Below are positions 53,403-62,503 of a stretch of DNA of 64,000 bases, in pieces (within the stretch, counting starts at the first letter, position 1; every line of letters begins with the position of its first letter). This stretch comes from UBA2336 sp049306095 (GTDB lineage: Bacteria > Bacteroidota > Bacteroidia > Cytophagales > Cyclobacteriaceae), in contig JBAQPU010000042.1 of NCBI GenBank assembly GCA_049306095.1, positions 20,481-84,480 of the forward strand. Direction: 5' to 3'. The translations under genes were made by a program, and so were the position numbers. Below the pieces are notes generated by a model, which saw only the letters and a list, made by a program, of their open reading frames with translations, was not told where the DNA came from and did not search any database.

Positions 53403-54608
53403 ATGCGCTCCGGATTTTTTACACTGGCTATCTTAACTTCGGCCTGTCTGGTTGGCTTTCTTTCGTGCGAAGAGATTATTCCATCCGGGCCAACAGAGGA
53501 TGAAATCCTGGATGGGCCGGTTCACGGTCTCAATGGTGCAGAGCAACGACAGTTTCTGGCTGGCGATATTGCTTTTAACGATGAAATATTTACGACCGAA
53601 AATGGCTTAGGGCCCAGGTTCGTAGCTACCTCCTGCGGCAGTTGCCATGCCGGTGATGGTAAAGGGCATCCGTTTACTACTTTAACTCGGTTCGGACAAG
53701 TTGATAATTCGGGAAACCAATACCTTGACCAGGGCGGACCACAATTGCAAAACCGCGCCATTCCAGGTCACACTCCGGAACAACTTCCGGCCGGTGCCAC
53801 CTTTTCACGCATTACTCCTCCTGCCAATACGGGCCTGGGCTTTTTGGAGGCCCTCACCGATGCTCAACTGCTGGCACATGCCGACCCGTTGGATGCAAAT
53901 GGCGATGGAATTTCAGGAGCACCGAACTATATCGATCCGCCTCCTTATTTCATTCCACAACCTCATCACGAAAGCAACAGCGGAAAATTTATTGGAAGGT
54001 TTGGAAAAAAAGCGTCTGCCATTAATCTTTTACACCAAACCGTGAACGCCTATAACCAGGATATTGGAATTACGTCTTCTTTTAATCCTTTCGATCCGGC
54101 CAGCGGAGTAGAAACCGATCCTGAAATTGCCGATCAAACCATACATGACGTTGTATTCTATTTACAAACCTTGAAAGCGCCAGTTCAACGTCATCAGCAC
54201 CAACCTGAAGTAATGCTGGGTAAAGAAGTGTTTATAGAAGCAGGCTGTGGCAAATGCCACATCGAATCGTTTATTACTCCATCGAATTCTAAAATTCCGG
54301 CAATATCCAACAAACAGTTTTATCCCTATACCGATTTGTTGTTGCACGACATGGGGCCCGACCTGGATGATGGTTATACAGAAGGTACTGCCTCCACAAA
54401 TGAATGGAGAACCCCGCCACTTTGGGGGTTAGGGCTGTCACCAAATTCACAAGGCGGAACATACTTCCTGCTTCATGATGGTCGCGCAAGAAGCATCGAA
54501 GAGGCCATTGAATTACACGGTGGTGAAGCTGCTGTCAGTAAGAACAATTACCTGCAGCTACCATCCGCTGAAAAATCAGCGCTTATCAAATTCTTAAAAT
54601 CGCTTTGA
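53403..54608 (+). CDS. Di-haem oxidoreductase family protein, lipoprotein
   Basis: 401 residues. Signal sequence with lipobox-like GFLSC (Cys22). Two haem-c motifs, CGSCH (78-82) and CGKCH (282-286), with family sequence ATSCGSCHAGDGKGHPFTT and GLSPNSQGGTYFLLHDGRA, as in the di-haem oxidoreductase (PF06537, thiol oxidoreductase-like) family. Acts in periplasmic or outer-membrane electron transfer. First gene of an operon with a Rieske protein and a porin under a DtxR-type operator, so probably expressed when iron or manganese is low. Confidence 0.92.
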   Translation: MRSGFFTLAILTSACLVGFLSCEEIIPSGPTEDEILDGPVHGLNGAEQRQFLAGDIAFNDEIFTTENGLGPRFVATSCGSCHAGDGKGHPFTTLTRFGQVDNSGNQYLDQGGPQLQNRAIPGHTPEQLPAGATFSRITPPANTGLGFLEALTDAQLLAHADPLDANGDGISGAPNYIDPPPYFIPQPHHESNSGKFIGRFGKKASAINLLHQTVNAYNQDIGITSSFNPFDPASGVETDPEIADQTIHDVVFYLQTLKAPVQRHQHQPEVMLGKEVFIEAGCGKCHIESFITPSNSKIPAISNKQFYPYTDLLLHDMGPDLDDGYTEGTASTNEWRTPPLWGLGLSPNSQGGTYFLLHDGRARSIEEAIELHGGEAAVSKNNYLQLPSAEKSALIKFLKSL

Positions 54609-54618
54609 TTTTCAAGCT

Positions 54619-55062
54619 ATGAACAGAAAGGAGTTTATCAGTACGTGCAGTAAACGTTGTGTGATGATTCTTGGTGGAGGTATTGGTCTGTTACAAAACT
54701 GCACAGGTACCCGATACATAGACGCTCAACTTTCCGGGTCAGAATTGCATGTTCCTGTTTCAGCTTTTGAGGTTGTGAAAAATGATGCTGCATCGTACAG
54801 AAAATACATCATCGTAGGGCACGAAACATTACAATACCCGATTTGTGTTTATCGGCTGAGCGATTCACAATTTCGCGCCTTGTTGATGCGGTGCACACAC
54901 CAGGGAACTGAACTGCAGGTCTTTGGAGACCGCCTACAATGCCCTGCACATGGAAGTGAGTTCACCAACTCCGGTGCTATTCAAAATGGTCCGGCCGAAT
55001 CGCCCTTGAGGACTTTTCCTGTACGCATCGAACACGAAACATTGAAACTCAACCTTGCATGA
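54619..55062 (+). CDS. Rieske-type [2Fe-2S] protein
   Basis: 147 residues. N-terminal twin-basic-free signal/anchor; Rieske domain with CTHQG (Cys92, His94) and CPAHGS (Cys108, His111), the two cluster-binding boxes. It should hand electrons to or from the di-haem protein encoded 10 bp upstream. It overlaps the porin gene by 4 bp, indicating coupling. Confidence 0.93.
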   Translation: MNRKEFISTCSKRCVMILGGGIGLLQNCTGTRYIDAQLSGSELHVPVSAFEVVKNDAASYRKYIIVGHETLQYPICVYRLSDSQFRALLMRCTHQGTELQVFGDRLQCPAHGSEFTNSGAIQNGPAESPLRTFPVRIEHETLKLNLA

Positions 55063-56285
55063 AACGATTCCCGATTTTCATTCTTTTCCTGTTAAGTGCC
55101 GCGAATTTGTTTTCACAAATTGACAGTACCCTGCTGAGAAGAGTCCCTACTGATACTACAACATTAAAATCCATGAATATGGATGCCGTTTACAACCGGC
55201 CCTTTCTGGCGGTCAATAAAACTCCGGTATCGGTGGGCGGATACATTGAGGCTCATTATCAATACCTGGGAAAAGCGGGAATAAGTGAAGGGCACTCTTT
55301 TAGTATTCCCCGGCTTACTCTTTTCCTCGCATCATCAATTCATCGAAAAATAAAATTTCTTTCTGAAATTGAATTGGAAGAAGGAGGGGTCGAACTCGCC
55401 ATTGAATTTGCCTCCATAGATTTAACACTTCACCCGTTACTTAATGTGAGGGGTGGAATCATCATGAATCCTATTGGAGCATTTAACCAAAATCATGACG
55501 GGCCTAAATGGGAATTTATTGATCGCCCTGTATCCACCACGCAGCTGCTTCCGGCCACCTGGAGTACCGTAGGGTTTGGACTGTATGGAAAAAACTATAA
55601 TAATGATTGGGCCATCGGTTATGAAGTTTATCTGTCGAACGGTTTTAGCGATGCTATTATCTCTAACGAACAAAATAAAACATACCTGCCTGCATCGAAA
55701 GAAACCACCGGCCGGTTTGAGGATAATAGTAATGGGAAATTACTATTCACGGGTAAAACAGCCATTCGCCACTCTCAGGTAGGCGAACTCGGACTTTCCT
55801 ATATGGGCGGTGTGTACAATACTTTTGAAGAAGACGGGCTTACCTTCGATATACAAAGAAGAGTAGATGTTGCGGCAATCGATTTTAACACCACCCTTTC
55901 AACCAACACGTACATTACAGGTGAATGGGTATGGATTTGGGTAAATGTTCCTGAAACGTACACGCAACAATACGGCAACAAACAGTACGGAGGGTTCATC
56001 GATATCGTTCAACCGATTTTTCAAAAGCCACTCTTTGGCTTTAACGCTTTCCGGATGAACCTTTCCTGCCGGGTCGAGTATGTAGATTGGAATGTCGGAA
56101 CATTTAAAGAAACCGATAGTAATATTTATGATGATTGTTGGGCTGTTACACCCGGGCTCAGCATTCGACCGACCCCACAAACAGTCATTCGGGCTAACTT
56201 TAAGTACAACGTGCAACAGGACTTACTCGGTAATCCGCCAGCCGCTACAGGCGGAATACAACTTGGTATTTCTAGTTATTTTTAG
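55059..56285 (+). CDS. Outer-membrane porin-like protein (phosphate-selective porin O/P type)
   Basis: 408 residues with a signal peptide (ends NLFSQ). Beta-strand-rich throughout, with an early VGGYIEAHYQY strand, the block IHRKIKFLSEIELEEGGVELAIEFASIDL, TPGLSIRPTPQTVIRANFKYN and a last strand ending in Phe (GIQLGISSYF), which fits outer-membrane assembly. Similar to the porin O/P layout. With the two upstream genes it could form an electron-transfer or metal-uptake system under DtxR control. Confidence 0.85.
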   Translation: MKRFPIFILFLLSAANLFSQIDSTLLRRVPTDTTTLKSMNMDAVYNRPFLAVNKTPVSVGGYIEAHYQYLGKAGISEGHSFSIPRLTLFLASSIHRKIKFLSEIELEEGGVELAIEFASIDLTLHPLLNVRGGIIMNPIGAFNQNHDGPKWEFIDRPVSTTQLLPATWSTVGFGLYGKNYNNDWAIGYEVYLSNGFSDAIISNEQNKTYLPASKETTGRFEDNSNGKLLFTGKTAIRHSQVGELGLSYMGGVYNTFEEDGLTFDIQRRVDVAAIDFNTTLSTNTYITGEWVWIWVNVPETYTQQYGNKQYGGFIDIVQPIFQKPLFGFNAFRMNLSCRVEYVDWNVGTFKETDSNIYDDCWAVTPGLSIRPTPQTVIRANFKYNVQQDLLGNPPAATGGIQLGISSYF

Positions 56286-56297
56286 AAAGCGATCAGC

Positions 56298-58052
56298 TTA
56301 ATCCATCACAACCAACGCACCTTGTTCGAAATGAATGATGGGAATTACCCGGTTATCGCGACTGTTCTGAAAATCATAGCCGCTGGTTAAAAAGCCCGGC
56401 ATCCATTTTTCCTTTTTTAAACCTTCCTGAAAATAAACCCCATACTTCTTCAGGGCATGGCCCATGAACAGCATGAAATCATACCCCACCTTCGCATAGT
56501 TGGTATATGCTGTGGTGTTGGAAGAGCGCCCGTGCGTACGAATAAACTTTCGCTGGAAAGCCCGATACCACGCATTGCCAGCAGGTGTGAAGTTAGGGGC
56601 TAATAAAACAATATTCAGTGTTTGGTATTTCTCATAGTCAATCGCTGACTGATCCAGCCAATTTTCTGAACCCACAATCAATACCGAGTCGGCACGGGTT
56701 TCAACACTGCTGATCACTTTCGTATAAATGAGAGGATCATCGGATGCCACATAAATATAATCCAGGCTGTCTTTCGGAAGCGTGAACTGAATCGGATACT
56801 TAAACTCATCAAACTCAGTTGGCGTGGCCAGGATGTCTATAATCTTTCTGGAACTTTCTTTTGTAACCCGTTCGGAACGAAGGATTTTCATTCCAGATTG
56901 GCTGACCCGACTGATGAAATTTGCCGCCAGTACCGAATCACGTTTGCTTTCTCCATAAAATACCATGCACTTTTTTGTACTGTCTTTCTCTACCAGAAAT
57001 CGGGCTGCCCGATCACCCATCGCTTCGTTGCCGGGCTGAAATAGAAAACCGTATGGGTTGCTTTCGATAAGATCGGTATTACTGGAAATTGGATTGATGA
57101 CGTTGATCTGATGAACGCTCGAAAATTCCTGGATCATGGCGTTCTCTTCCTGAAATAGCGGACCAATAATCAAATCGGTACTTTTCAGTTCATCTGTTTC
57201 CAAAATTTTCTGAATTTTTTCAGGGTTGCGCTCTGTGTCATACGCACGCAAACTGATTTTTACACCTTGTTTAACCAGGGTATCGGTTGCCAATTTCATT
57301 CCTTCATATAAGTCAAGAACAAACTGGTTCCTTTTTCGGTTTGGTGTTGGTTCAAGCGTATTGACAACAAATGGGAACATGACCGAAACACTGTACACCT
57401 CTTTATAAAATGTTTTTGGTGCCTCCGAAACATATTCCGATTTCTTAAGACCAAATTTCGCTATCAGCTTGGCCAGAAGGTCTTCATCCTCCTGTTGAGC
57501 CAGGTTCTTCGAAAGCTCACGTGCCAGTTTCTCACCAATAACTGCATCTTCAGGATAGTTCTCGAACATCATGCGCAATGTTTCAACATCCTGAACAGAA
57601 GTAAGCGCTTGCTTCTTTAGCGGCACAAGTTCTTTTTGAACTTTTTGATTTTTGATGGTGGCGAGTATCCGAAGTCCCTGGAAATAATCTTTATTATCAA
57701 AATGGATTTTCGCCAGCCAGATATTCACTTCATCGATCTTATCCCAGGAAGGATAAAGTTGTTTAATCTGGTTAAACATGTCCTTTGAAACAGACATGTA
57801 CCCCTGGTGGTGTGCACTGAGTGCATAATAAAAGGATGCATACTCAGAATATGGATTCCCTTGTTCATACGGAATCAGCTTTTTAAAACTTTCCATCGCC
57901 AGGTTGTATTGGCCATCGGTGAAAAGTTTTTTTGAAATGGAATATTGCTGCTTGAAATCCGTTTGAGCGTTGGTGTAGTTAACAATTAACAATTGGCAAC
58001 TGCCAAATACTAAAACTGCAATAAACCTTACGACTGATTGACACTTGTGCAT
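56298..58052 (-). CDS. TPR plus PBP1-like periplasmic protein (LpoA-like layout)
   Basis: 584 residues from ATG 58052; earlier in-frame starts would run into guaA. A signal peptide (VLVFGSCQLLIVNYTNAQ) is followed by TPR repeats (about 30-200) and a type-1 periplasmic binding fold (about 220-580: SVMFPFVVNT...GMKLATDTLV, TDLIIGPLF, FLFQPGNEAMGDRAARFL). This resembles LpoA or ABC-type amino-acid binding proteins; the Bacteroidota form may sense a ligand or help peptidoglycan synthesis. The signal-peptide codons contain a period-7 repeat (57978-58003). Confidence 0.8.
   Translation of the reverse strand: MHKCQSVVRFIAVLVFGSCQLLIVNYTNAQTDFKQQYSISKKLFTDGQYNLAMESFKKLIPYEQGNPYSEYASFYYALSAHHQGYMSVSKDMFNQIKQLYPSWDKIDEVNIWLAKIHFDNKDYFQGLRILATIKNQKVQKELVPLKKQALTSVQDVETLRMMFENYPEDAVIGEKLARELSKNLAQQEDEDLLAKLIAKFGLKKSEYVSEAPKTFYKEVYSVSVMFPFVVNTLEPTPNRKRNQFVLDLYEGMKLATDTLVKQGVKISLRAYDTERNPEKIQKILETDELKSTDLIIGPLFQEENAMIQEFSSVHQINVINPISSNTDLIESNPYGFLFQPGNEAMGDRAARFLVEKDSTKKCMVFYGESKRDSVLAANFISRVSQSGMKILRSERVTKESSRKIIDILATPTEFDEFKYPIQFTLPKDSLDYIYVASDDPLIYTKVISSVETRADSVLIVGSENWLDQSAIDYEKYQTLNIVLLAPNFTPAGNAWYRAFQRKFIRTHGRSSNTTAYTNYAKVGYDFMLFMGHALKKYGVYFQEGLKKEKWMPGFLTSGYDFQNSRDNRVIPIIHFEQGALVVMD
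57978..58003. repeat. Period-7 repeat in signal-peptide codons
   Basis: TTAACAA TTAACAA TTGGCAA in succession, encoding part of CQLLIVNYTN on the minus strand. A similar tract at 58061-58081 (TAATTGA TCATTGA TCCTTGT) lies between this gene and guaA. Confidence 0.55.
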
Positions 58053-58083
58053 TGGTATCTGGTAATTGATCATTGATCCTTGT

Positions 58084-59613
58084 TTATTCCCACTCAATAG
58101 TTGCCGGAGGTTTTGAACTGATATCAAATACTACCCGGTTCACTCCTTTAACTTTATTAATGATGTCACTCGAAACTTCTGCTAAAAACTCATACGGTAA
58201 ATGCGCCCAGTCGGCTGTCATCCCATCGGTACTGGTTACTGCCCGTAAGGCCACCACATTTTCATACGTACGCTCGTCTCCCATCACACCAACGGATTGA
58301 ACCGGCAACAACATGGCTCCTGCCTGCCAAACCTGATCATACAAATTATGCTGTCGCAGTCCGGCAATAAAGATGGAATCGACTTCCTGCAGAATATGTA
58401 CTTTTTCAGCAGTAATATCACTTAAAATGCGAATACCAAGGCCCGGGCCCGGGAATGGGTGCCGACCTAAAATTGCTGAATCGATGCCCAGCGTTTTTCC
58501 GACAATGCGCACTTCGTCTTTAAAAAGCGTATTCAGCGGCTCCACTACTTTCAACTTCATTTTATCGGGCAACCCACCTACGTTGTGATGCGACTTGATC
58601 GTTACTGACGGCCCCTTAACAGAAACCGACTCAATAATATCCGGGTAAATCGTTCCCTGGCCAAGCCACTTCACATCGCTGATCTTGTGCGACTCCTGGT
58701 CAAACACATCAATAAACGTTTTGCCAATTGCTTTTCGTTTGGCTTCCGGGTCAGTTAACCCTTTTAATGCTGCATAAAATTGTTCCTTCGCATCAACACC
58801 TTTGATGTTCAATCCCATTCCTTCATAGGATTTCAACACCTGCGCAAATTCATTTTTGCGCAACAACCCGTTATCAACGAAAATACAATGCAGGTTTTTA
58901 CCAATTGCGTGGTGGATTAAGGTGGCAGCTACGGTAGAGTCGACACCACCGGATAGTGCCATAACAACCTGATCGTTCCCCAATTTCTTCTTCAGCTCTG
59001 CCACCGATGTTTCAACAAACTGATCAGGCGTCCAATCCTGTTCACAGTTGCAAATGTGTACCACAAAATTGCGCAAAAGGTTTTTACCTTCGGTGGTATG
59101 GGTAACTTCCGGATGGAACTGGATTCCATACACCTGTTCACCCTTTACCCGATAGGCAGCAATTTTAACAGAAGGCGTACTGGCGATAATTTCAAAATGA
59201 TCTGGTATTCGCTCGATGGTGTCGGCATGTGACATCCACACCTGGGTATCGAGTGAAATTTCCTTCATCAGCTCGCTGTGGTGGTCGACCGTGGTGAGCC
59301 TGGCCCTTCCATACTCGCGAATCTTTGACGCCACAACGTTTCCACCACTTTTTTGTGCCATCAACTGGGCACCATAACAAACCCCCAGCACCGGCATCTT
59401 CCCTTTGAATAAATTTAAATCCACATCGGGAGAACCGCTGTCGCGTACCGAGCATGGACTACCGGAAAGAATAACTCCTTTGATATCCGGAGTAACCGCA
59501 GGAACTTTATTAAACGGGTGGATTTCGCAATACACATTTAATTCGCGCACTCTTCGGGCAATCAGTTGTGTGTATTGAGAACCAAAGTCGAGGATTAAAA
59601 TCTTTTGGGGCAT
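58084..59613 (-). CDS. guaA: GMP synthase (glutamine-hydrolysing)
   Basis: 509 residues from ATG 59613. Class-I glutaminase domain with catalytic Cys79 (GVCYGAQ) and His167/Glu169 (FHPEVTH), ATP-pyrophosphatase domain with SGGVDS (221-226), and the C-terminal dimerisation domain ending PATIEWE. It makes GMP from XMP in purine synthesis. The start codon lies only a few bases after a strong -7 element, so a leaderless mRNA is predicted. Confidence 0.97.
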   Translation of the reverse strand: MPQKILILDFGSQYTQLIARRVRELNVYCEIHPFNKVPAVTPDIKGVILSGSPCSVRDSGSPDVDLNLFKGKMPVLGVCYGAQLMAQKSGGNVVASKIREYGRARLTTVDHHSELMKEISLDTQVWMSHADTIERIPDHFEIIASTPSVKIAAYRVKGEQVYGIQFHPEVTHTTEGKNLLRNFVVHICNCEQDWTPDQFVETSVAELKKKLGNDQVVMALSGGVDSTVAATLIHHAIGKNLHCIFVDNGLLRKNEFAQVLKSYEGMGLNIKGVDAKEQFYAALKGLTDPEAKRKAIGKTFIDVFDQESHKISDVKWLGQGTIYPDIIESVSVKGPSVTIKSHHNVGGLPDKMKLKVVEPLNTLFKDEVRIVGKTLGIDSAILGRHPFPGPGLGIRILSDITAEKVHILQEVDSIFIAGLRQHNLYDQVWQAGAMLLPVQSVGVMGDERTYENVVALRAVTSTDGMTADWAHLPYEFLAEVSSDIINKVKGVNRVVFDISSKPPATIEWE

Positions 59614-59617
59614 GTTG

Positions 59618-59625
59618 CAAAGATA
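59618..59625 (-). promoter_or_regulatory. -7 element of guaA
   Basis: TATCTTTG on the minus strand, followed by CAACATG, so the start codon is within a few bases of the predicted transcription start. No exact TTTG at -33. Confidence 0.6.
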
Positions 59626-59678
59626 GTATGACTTTTCAGCCTGAAAAGGAAACAATACTGTTTATCAAATCTTCAAAA

Positions 59679-60518
59679 TCAATCGATGCCGTAGCAATGC
59701 TGTTTCAGGTAATCGCCCGCCTGGTCAAACCCTTCATAAAAGAGTTTTGCCAGAATACTGCATCCTGCCTCCAATTTTTCGCTTTCCGCTAAGGCAATTC
59801 CTTTGTAGAATAAAAGCTGCTTGCTTTGGGGGTCGAGGAGTAAACCCCGATCTACGTACATTAATGTCATCGCATACGCTTCTTGTTCCAGGCACAGGGA
59901 AGACATATACACATACGCAGGAGCATAGTTCTCGTTCAACGTAATGGCTCGATCAAAATGTACAAATGCGCTATCGGCATCCTCCAGGTTATAATACACA
60001 AACCCCAATTGAGTTTCAGTTTCCTCATCATCATTAATCCTTTGCAGTCTCAGAAGTTCAACTTTTGCCGAATCATATTGCTCCGCTTCCAGGTATATAT
60101 TGACCTTCAAGCTGAGAATATCAGGACTGCCCGGTTCCAGCAATTCGAGTTCATGAATGTCGTCAAACTGAGCCTGGGTGTTCCCCAACTCACCATTGAC
60201 TAAGACTCGAAGAAATTTTGCCCTTGGAAAGGATGGGTAATATGGAATGAAAGCATTCAGGTCATCCAATGCTTTTTGAAAATCCTGCAGACTATAATAG
60301 CAAATGGCTCTTTTATAAAGCAGACGCTTCGACTCCGTATCTTTCAGTTTTGATACATCCATGGCCTGATTATATTTGACAAGCGCATGGGGGTAATCTT
60401 CCCGGCTTAACAGAGAATCACCTTCTACTTCTGTTACTCTCCATTTCGCTGATGACATCTGCGCAAAGAGACCAATCGCGCTGTTCAGAGAAATGAATAT
60501 AACAATGAGCACTCTCAC
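59679..60518 (-). CDS. TPR-repeat protein, secreted
   Basis: 279 residues with a signal peptide (ends GLFAQ). At least five TPR units, for example YPHALVKYNQAMDVSKLK, ICYYSLQDFQKALDDLNAFIPYYPSF and FVYYNLEDADSAFVHFDRAITLNENYAPAYVYM. A scaffold or adaptor in the periplasm; no specific role. Overlaps the stop of typA by 4 bp, so likely translated after it. Confidence 0.85.
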   Translation of the reverse strand: MRVLIVIFISLNSAIGLFAQMSSAKWRVTEVEGDSLLSREDYPHALVKYNQAMDVSKLKDTESKRLLYKRAICYYSLQDFQKALDDLNAFIPYYPSFPRAKFLRVLVNGELGNTQAQFDDIHELELLEPGSPDILSLKVNIYLEAEQYDSAKVELLRLQRINDDEETETQLGFVYYNLEDADSAFVHFDRAITLNENYAPAYVYMSSLCLEQEAYAMTLMYVDRGLLLDPQSKQLLFYKGIALAESEKLEAGCSILAKLFYEGFDQAGDYLKQHCYGID

Positions 60519-62323
60519 TGCTTACCGAAACGTTTGCGTTCGTTTTCTGTCAGGTAAATTTTTCTTAAACGAATTGATTTGGGGGTTACCTCAACATATT
60601 CGTCAGCCTGAATATATTCCAACGCCTCTTCAAGGGTGAACTTCATCGGAGGCGCAATGCGCATTTTTTCATCGGCACCGGAAGCCCGCATGTTAGTGAG
60701 CTTCTTGGTTTTAGTTACGTTGATTACCAGGTCGCCACTTCGGCTGTTTTCCCCGATTACCTGACCTTCGTAAACCGCCTCACCGGCATCGATGAAGAAT
60801 TTACCACGATCTTGTAAGTTATGCAAGCTGTATGCAATTGCCTCGCCTTGCTCCATCACAATCAGTGAACCGTTGATACGACCAGGAATTTCACCTTTGT
60901 ATGGCTGATACTCTTTGAAGCGGTGTGTTACAATAGCCTCACCCGCAGTAACGTTCAACAAATAATTTCTTAATCCAATAATTCCGCGGGAAGGGATGAT
61001 AAACTTCAAAATCATACGATCGCTCTTCGGTTCCATGTTCGTCATTTCACCTTTACGCTGCGATACAGTTTCAATGGCTTTACCTGCATCTGTTTCAGGT
61101 AAGTCGATCGTCAGTTCTTCAACGGGCTCACATTTCACACCATCGATTTCCTTGAATAACACCTGCGGCTGACCGATCTGCAACTCATATCCTTCTCTGC
61201 GCATGGTTTCAATCAACACCGATAAGTGGAGTACACCACGTCCGTATACCATGAAACTATCTGCTGATCCTGTGTCTCCAACGCGAAGGGCAAGGTTTTT
61301 CTCTAACTCTTTATCTAATCTTTCCTTGATGTGACGAGATGTTACAAACTTTCCTTCTTTACCATAAAAAGGTGAGTTGTTGATCGTGAACAACATACTC
61401 ATGGTAGGCTCATCGATCGCGATGGATTTCATCGCATCGGGTTTTTCAGGGTTAGTGATGGTATCACCAATATCAAAACCTTCTAATCCTACCAACGCGC
61501 AAATTTCACCGGAAGAAACCGATTCAACTTTTTGTTTTTCAAATCCTTCAAACAAATACAAGTCCTTCACACGCGATTTCACCAATGTCTTTCCATCACG
61601 TTTAACAAGCGCAATCGGCTGACCGGCCTTCACTGTTCCGCGGTGCATACGTCCGATGGCAATACGACCGATGTATGATGAGTATTCGAGAGATGTGATC
61701 AGCATCTGCGTATCGCCTTCCACATGCTTAGGTGCAGGAATATGTTCAATAATCCCATCCAGCAGCGCATTAATATCGGTGGCTGGTTTTTTCCAATCGG
61801 TGCTCATCCAACCTTGCTTGGCAGAACCGTAGAATGTTGGAAAATCTAATTGGTCTTCCGTAGCATCCAGTGTAAACATGAGGTCAAATACCTGCTCATG
61901 TACTTCATCAGGTGTACAGTTTTTCTTATCCACTTTATTAATCACCACAATTGGCTTTAAGCCTAACTGCAATGCTTTTTGCAATACGAAACGGGTTTGA
62001 GGCATGGGGCCTTCAAAGGCATCTACCAATAACAAACAGCCATCGGCCATGTTCAACACGCGCTCTACTTCACCGCCAAAGTCGCTGTGGCCGGGAGTGT
62101 CAATCACGTTGATTTTATAATCTTTATAGCGAACAGAAACGTTTTTAGCGAGAATGGTAATACCACGTTCGCGTTCCAGGTCATTGCTATCCATGATCAA
62201 CTCGCCAGGATTCTCGTGGTCTTTAAATAAATGACCGGCATGTAGTAGTTTATCGACCAGGGTTGTTTTACCGTGGTCAACGTGCGCAATAATGGCAATG
62301 TTTCTGATCTTCGATGCTTCCAT
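60515..62323 (-). CDS. typA: Ribosome-associated GTPase TypA/BipA
   Basis: 602 residues. G-domain motifs AHVDHGKTTL, DTPGHSDFGGEVERVL and NKVDKKN, then EF-G-like domains III and V and the TypA-specific C-terminal domain (SRGIIGLRNYLLNVTAGEAIVTHRF). Binds ribosomes and helps assembly and translation under stress or cold. A -7 element TATCTTTG lies at 62373-62380. Confidence 0.97.
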   Translation of the reverse strand: MEASKIRNIAIIAHVDHGKTTLVDKLLHAGHLFKDHENPGELIMDSNDLERERGITILAKNVSVRYKDYKINVIDTPGHSDFGGEVERVLNMADGCLLLVDAFEGPMPQTRFVLQKALQLGLKPIVVINKVDKKNCTPDEVHEQVFDLMFTLDATEDQLDFPTFYGSAKQGWMSTDWKKPATDINALLDGIIEHIPAPKHVEGDTQMLITSLEYSSYIGRIAIGRMHRGTVKAGQPIALVKRDGKTLVKSRVKDLYLFEGFEKQKVESVSSGEICALVGLEGFDIGDTITNPEKPDAMKSIAIDEPTMSMLFTINNSPFYGKEGKFVTSRHIKERLDKELEKNLALRVGDTGSADSFMVYGRGVLHLSVLIETMRREGYELQIGQPQVLFKEIDGVKCEPVEELTIDLPETDAGKAIETVSQRKGEMTNMEPKSDRMILKFIIPSRGIIGLRNYLLNVTAGEAIVTHRFKEYQPYKGEIPGRINGSLIVMEQGEAIAYSLHNLQDRGKFFIDAGEAVYEGQVIGENSRSGDLVINVTKTKKLTNMRASGADEKMRIAPPMKFTLEEALEYIQADEYVEVTPKSIRLRKIYLTENERKRFGKQ

Positions 62324-62372
62324 AAAACCTTAAAATCCGCTTAAAATGTGTGTTTTGTGCTAATTAAGGGCG

Positions 62373-62380
62373 CAAAGATA
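62373..62380 (-). promoter_or_regulatory. -7 element of typA
   Basis: TATCTTTG on the minus strand, followed by CGCCC. It gives a leader of about 45 nt. No clear TTTG at -33. Confidence 0.55.
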
Positions 62381-62503
62381 ACCTTAATTTGTTGATCCTG
62401 CCTGTAAGATTATTTTTTTCAGGATGCGACCGGGAACAAATACGAACGGAGCGATTCTAATACAATCCACGGCTGCTGTAAAAGTTTGCATTCTACTTCT
62501 GCA

